Positions 60,951 to 64,000 of a stretch of DNA of 64,000 nucleotides are shown here, piece after piece (the first letter of the stretch is position 1; every line of letters starts with the position of its first letter). This DNA comes from Artemia franciscana. Its lineage: Eukaryota > Arthropoda > Branchiopoda > Anostraca > Artemiidae. The translations under genes were made by a program, and so were the position numbers. Location of the stretch: contig NC_088868.1 in assembly GCF_032884065.1 (NCBI RefSeq), positions 9,438,234 through 9,502,233 of the forward strand, written 5' to 3'. The notes beneath the pieces were generated by a model. It had not been told where the DNA came from and ran no database searches. It saw only the letters and a program-made list of their open reading frames with translations.

Positions 60951-61093
60951 TCCTGTGGTGGCGCAGTGGGTTTGACCTTAGCTTGGTAATAAGGGACCCA
61001 GAGATCGAATCATGCTGCAGCAATGCACTGCAGGGCCGACGCAGGGACCTTAGTAGTCAAGAAGCGTCGTTAATCTGATACAATACAATACAA
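60951..61093 (+). mobile_element. tRNA-derived SINE, second arm
   Basis: A box TGGCGCAGTGGG at 60959-60970, B box GATCGAATC at 61003-61011, tail with CAATACAATACAA at 61080-61092. Orthologous to 16337-16477. Confidence 0.72.
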
Positions 61094-61739
61094 AGAAAAA
61101 AACAATAGATGTAAATCAGGTTTACAATTCCTTGAGAGAGAAATCTTTGTTTAAAAGCAGAATCATTACAAAAAGTTGCAAAAACTCCTAATGGCATGAA
61201 TCATTGATACAAGATTCCCTTGTAAAAAAAAGAATGGTTCCCAATCGAGGTTAAAAACCATTCTCAAAAAGGACAGAAAAAAAATGGTCCTAAAACTATC
61301 TACCTCCATCGAAGAAACTCTCAAAAAGATAAAAATACAAAGTGACTAAGAAAATATATCTTGCTGACCTATTAATTAGTTTCCAAGTTAAGTGCCTAGT
61401 CTGATTCATATACAGTTTATACACCCTATCAATGTCGGATGAAAGTATCAGAAGCATCATCATATAGAGTACCAAAATATGTACATTTCAGAAAAACTTT
61501 TATTATTTGTTTCATAATCCTCATAATGCAACAGCTTTCAAAGTTTACTCTTACCAATTGCATATCAAAAATCACAGTAATGAATAAAATCAAAAAGAAA
61601 TAAATACCACAAGAAAGAAAAAGCAAAAAGGCCTACAAGAAATAAAAAAAGTGGCTCTTTGTAACCAGGTTGAAATTCTACTAGAATTCCTTAATCTAAT
61701 GCTCTTACTTATGCTAAGGATGACGCGATCTCTCGTGAC

Positions 61740-63330
61740 ATGATATACTTTAGGGGCCTGTGGGGGATCCCCACTTGTAAGTGAGGACGACACACACGTG
61801 GGATGTTAGGTAATGAAGATGTACGCGTGGGCGTTACATAATACTTCAAGAGATTTTTTCTTTCAAGGTTTTTTCCTTCGGGATTTCACCTTTTTTCAAG
61901 GCTTTTTTTAAGATTTCACTTTCTTCTATAACATTTTTTTCATAGAACCTTTAGTGATTTTTTTCCGTCTGCATTAGGACTCGAAAGGGACAGGGCTGCC
62001 ATGGAATGGAGCCCTAAACATATGGACTATGAAAACCTTTATAATACCATGATTTGGAGGATACTATCTAAATAATAACCTATTGGATGGAAGAATAATC
62101 CCCTGTCCCACTTACTAGAGCAATTAAATTGTGGGCGTGTTTCCAACCCTTTCCAAACGAGAGCACACGAGCATCCCAATGCTATTGATTTTTGTTCTAT
62201 CAGATGCACCTGGTTTATAAAGCGTTATTAATTTTCTAGTGTGACCTAGACAGGCTAAGATACATAGCAGATGTTATATAGCATTGGCATTAGATATTTC
62301 ACTGCGTAAATGATCATGTACTAAAGTTATACCTTGGAACAAGTAATATAAAGAATAAAAGCTTTGGAGCATACAACTTTTAGTAATTAAACATATCATT
62401 ATTAATGGAACTCTTTAAGACGTTTTTCAAGACATTTCAAGCCGTTTTAAGAATTTTCTTCGAGACATTCTTTAAGACGTTTCAAGACATTTTTCTTCAA
62501 TACTTTTCAGGACTTCTTTAGTTGTTATGCAATAGTGAAGTGATTCCTTATGCTAAGGATGACGCGATCTCGCGTGACATGCTGGACTTCAGGGGCCTGT
62601 GGGGGATCCCCGCTAGTAAGTGAGGACACAAACGTGGGACGTTCTGTAATGACGATGTACACGGATGTCAATCTTCAAGAGATTTTTTTTCTTTCAATGT
62701 GTTTTTTCTTTGGGATTTCACCTTCTTTCGAGGCTTTTTATATTTCATTTTCTTCCATAGAATTTTATAATCTAAACTTTTTTCGTCCCCGTTAGGATTC
62801 GAAAGGGATAGGGCTGCCATGGAATGGAACGCTAGACAGGTGGACTATGAAAGACTAATATTATAATTTGAGGGATACTTTCTAAATAATAGCCTATTGT
62901 ATGCAAGGATAATCCCCTGTCCCACTTACTAGAACAATTAAATTGTTCGCATGTTTCCAACCCTTTCCAAATGAGAGCAAACAAGCATCCCAATGATATT
63001 GATTTTTGTTCTATCCGATGCAACCTGATTGTTAAAGCGTTATTAATTATCTATTGCGACCTAGACAGGTTAAGTTACATAGCAGATGTTACATAGCATT
63101 GACATTAGATATTTCACTGCGTAAATGATTACGTATTAAAGTTTTATCCTAGAACAAGAAATTTAAAGAATGAAGGTTTTTGTACATGATAATTTTATTA
63201 ATAAAAACTAATTTAAAAGCATTGTCAAAACACAGAAAAAGCAGTTAAAACTCAACAAACAAAAAAACAAAACGTGAAAAAAAGCATATAAAGGATATAA
63301 TAAAAGCAAAAAGAACTCTGAATTAAAGAA
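61740..63330. repeat. About 0.82-0.84 kb tandem unit (right arm, three units)
   Basis: AGGGGCCTGTGGGGGATCCC at 61754 and 62594 (840 bp apart) and TGCCATGGAATGGA at 61997 and 62815 (818 bp apart) mark successive units. The last is incomplete. 62405-62515 holds short AAGACGTTTTTCAAGACATT repeats. This shows what lies beyond the 14593 breakpoint in the arrangement without the zinc-finger block. Confidence 0.75.
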
Positions 63331-63399
63331 ACATGGGAACCCTAGCAAGTAATTCCATGGGGGAGAGTTGTTGTTAGTGGTAAAGTTTTATTTACGCTT

Positions 63400-63500
63400 T
63401 AGTTCCCGTTTTAAAAAACTCCTATAAACAAAAATAAAGAATTTTGCATTTTTTTTTTGGTAGAAAAAGATCACGGATGCGTGTGTGCCGCGGGAAAGTC
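63400..63500. repeat. Small piece of the palindromic dispersed family
   Basis: CTCCTATAAACAAAAATAAAG followed by AGATCACGGATGCGTGTGTG matches the block near 53150-53210. Confidence 0.5.
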
Positions 63501-63504
63501 TTTT

Positions 63505-64000
63505 TTGGCTAAAATAAATATCTACTGTTATTTTGCAGGACTAACTGCACATTCAGGAACGAATGTATTATTGTACGGCATTCTTGTCTCGGAAAATCGA
63601 GCAACAATATGCGTACAGTTTTCTGATAATTCTAAATCAATTAACTATATCAGAATTTTTACACAATAGCTTTTTTTACTTCTTTGGACAAAATTGTTGT
63701 TTGTACCGCAAAATGGCTGAAAACAGCGCTTTGCTGAGGGACAGTCATTTTGGCTGAATAATTGTCCATGTTAGCTATTATTTTGTAGGACTACACGCAT
63801 CTTTAGAAACAAATACGCTACCGTACGGCATTACTGCCTCTCAACTCGAGGCTCAATATTTCTATAGATTTACGATAATTCTAAATCAATCGACTGTCTC
63901 AGATTTTTCACACAATAGCCTTCGGGAGTTCTTTTGGCTAGAATTGTTGTATTGCACCAAAAAATGGCTGAAAACACCTGCACATTTTAAAAACGAATGC
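63505..64000. repeat. Start of a ~180-250 bp satellite-like array
   Basis: TTTTGGCT-AA ... TTATTTT-AGGACTA ... TACGGCATT ... GATAATTCTAAATCAAT ... AAAATGGCTGAAAACA recurs at about 63505 and 63750, and a third unit begins near 63960. It continues beyond the window. The two open frames here are repeat-derived. Confidence 0.7.

Larger units (their letters stand above)
57102..62716 (-). repeat. Right arm of the large inverted duplication
   Basis: Reverse-orientation copy of 14594-20318, containing the unidentified exon-like segment (57356-57663), intron A of Sds3, exon A, the upstream SINE and the 0.85-kb tandem units. It starts directly at the N gap. It lacks the zinc-finger block at the point equivalent to 14593. 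Confidence 0.92.

Overview
The window is eukaryotic, AT-rich and gene-poor. It holds intron-split genes, tRNA-derived SINEs, LINE and hAT relics, and several families of palindromic dispersed repeats. One family, marked by the motif TTCGTGGTAACGAACTG, is one I associate from memory with the brine shrimp Artemia. A branchiopod crustacean is therefore my best guess; this is inference, not a database result.

Layout. (1) 1-14593: a head-to-tail duplication with an 8025-bp unit. Each copy carries a minus-strand C2H2 zinc-finger gene, a LINE RNase H relic, a four-unit array of about 400 bp, and inverted copies of that unit. The left gene is intact with 13 fingers. The right one has gained two fingers but is frameshifted and has lost a zinc ligand. 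(2) 14594-20318: left arm of a large inverted duplication whose right arm is 57102-62716, directly after a 100-N scaffold gap. (3) 17146-34005: the main recognisable host gene, a plus-strand homologue of SDS3/SUDS3, a subunit of the Sin3 histone deacetylase corepressor. Six coding exons can be placed with splice sites and compatible phases (294 residues, native stop). The N-terminal exon was not found. Its introns hold a broken ZBED/Buster-type hAT transposon, a LINE fragment, a SINE relic and tandem repeats. Its penultimate exon lies at the end of a six-copy tandem array in which only the last copy is clean. (4) 34006-46500: intergenic repeat land with a long inverted-repeat pair (about 0.7-1 kb arms), a duplicated LINE tail and several copies of the palindromic family. 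(5) 46500-49460: lower-repeat DNA with a tRNA-derived SINE and one well-formed minus-strand exon that resembles the end of a THAP domain. (6) 49460-57001: nested inverted repeats, hairpins, a LINE fragment and more dispersed copies. (7) 57102-64000: a separate contig that repeats the 5' part of the SDS3 locus in reverse, then enters a roughly 0.8-kb tandem repeat and a roughly 250-bp satellite.

There is no operon logic here. The functional reading is one chromatin-corepressor gene and one zinc-finger gene embedded in repeats that keep duplicating pieces of them: finger modules, exon tails, whole exons, a whole gene block and a whole locus arm. Distances, divergences and identities were judged by eye.
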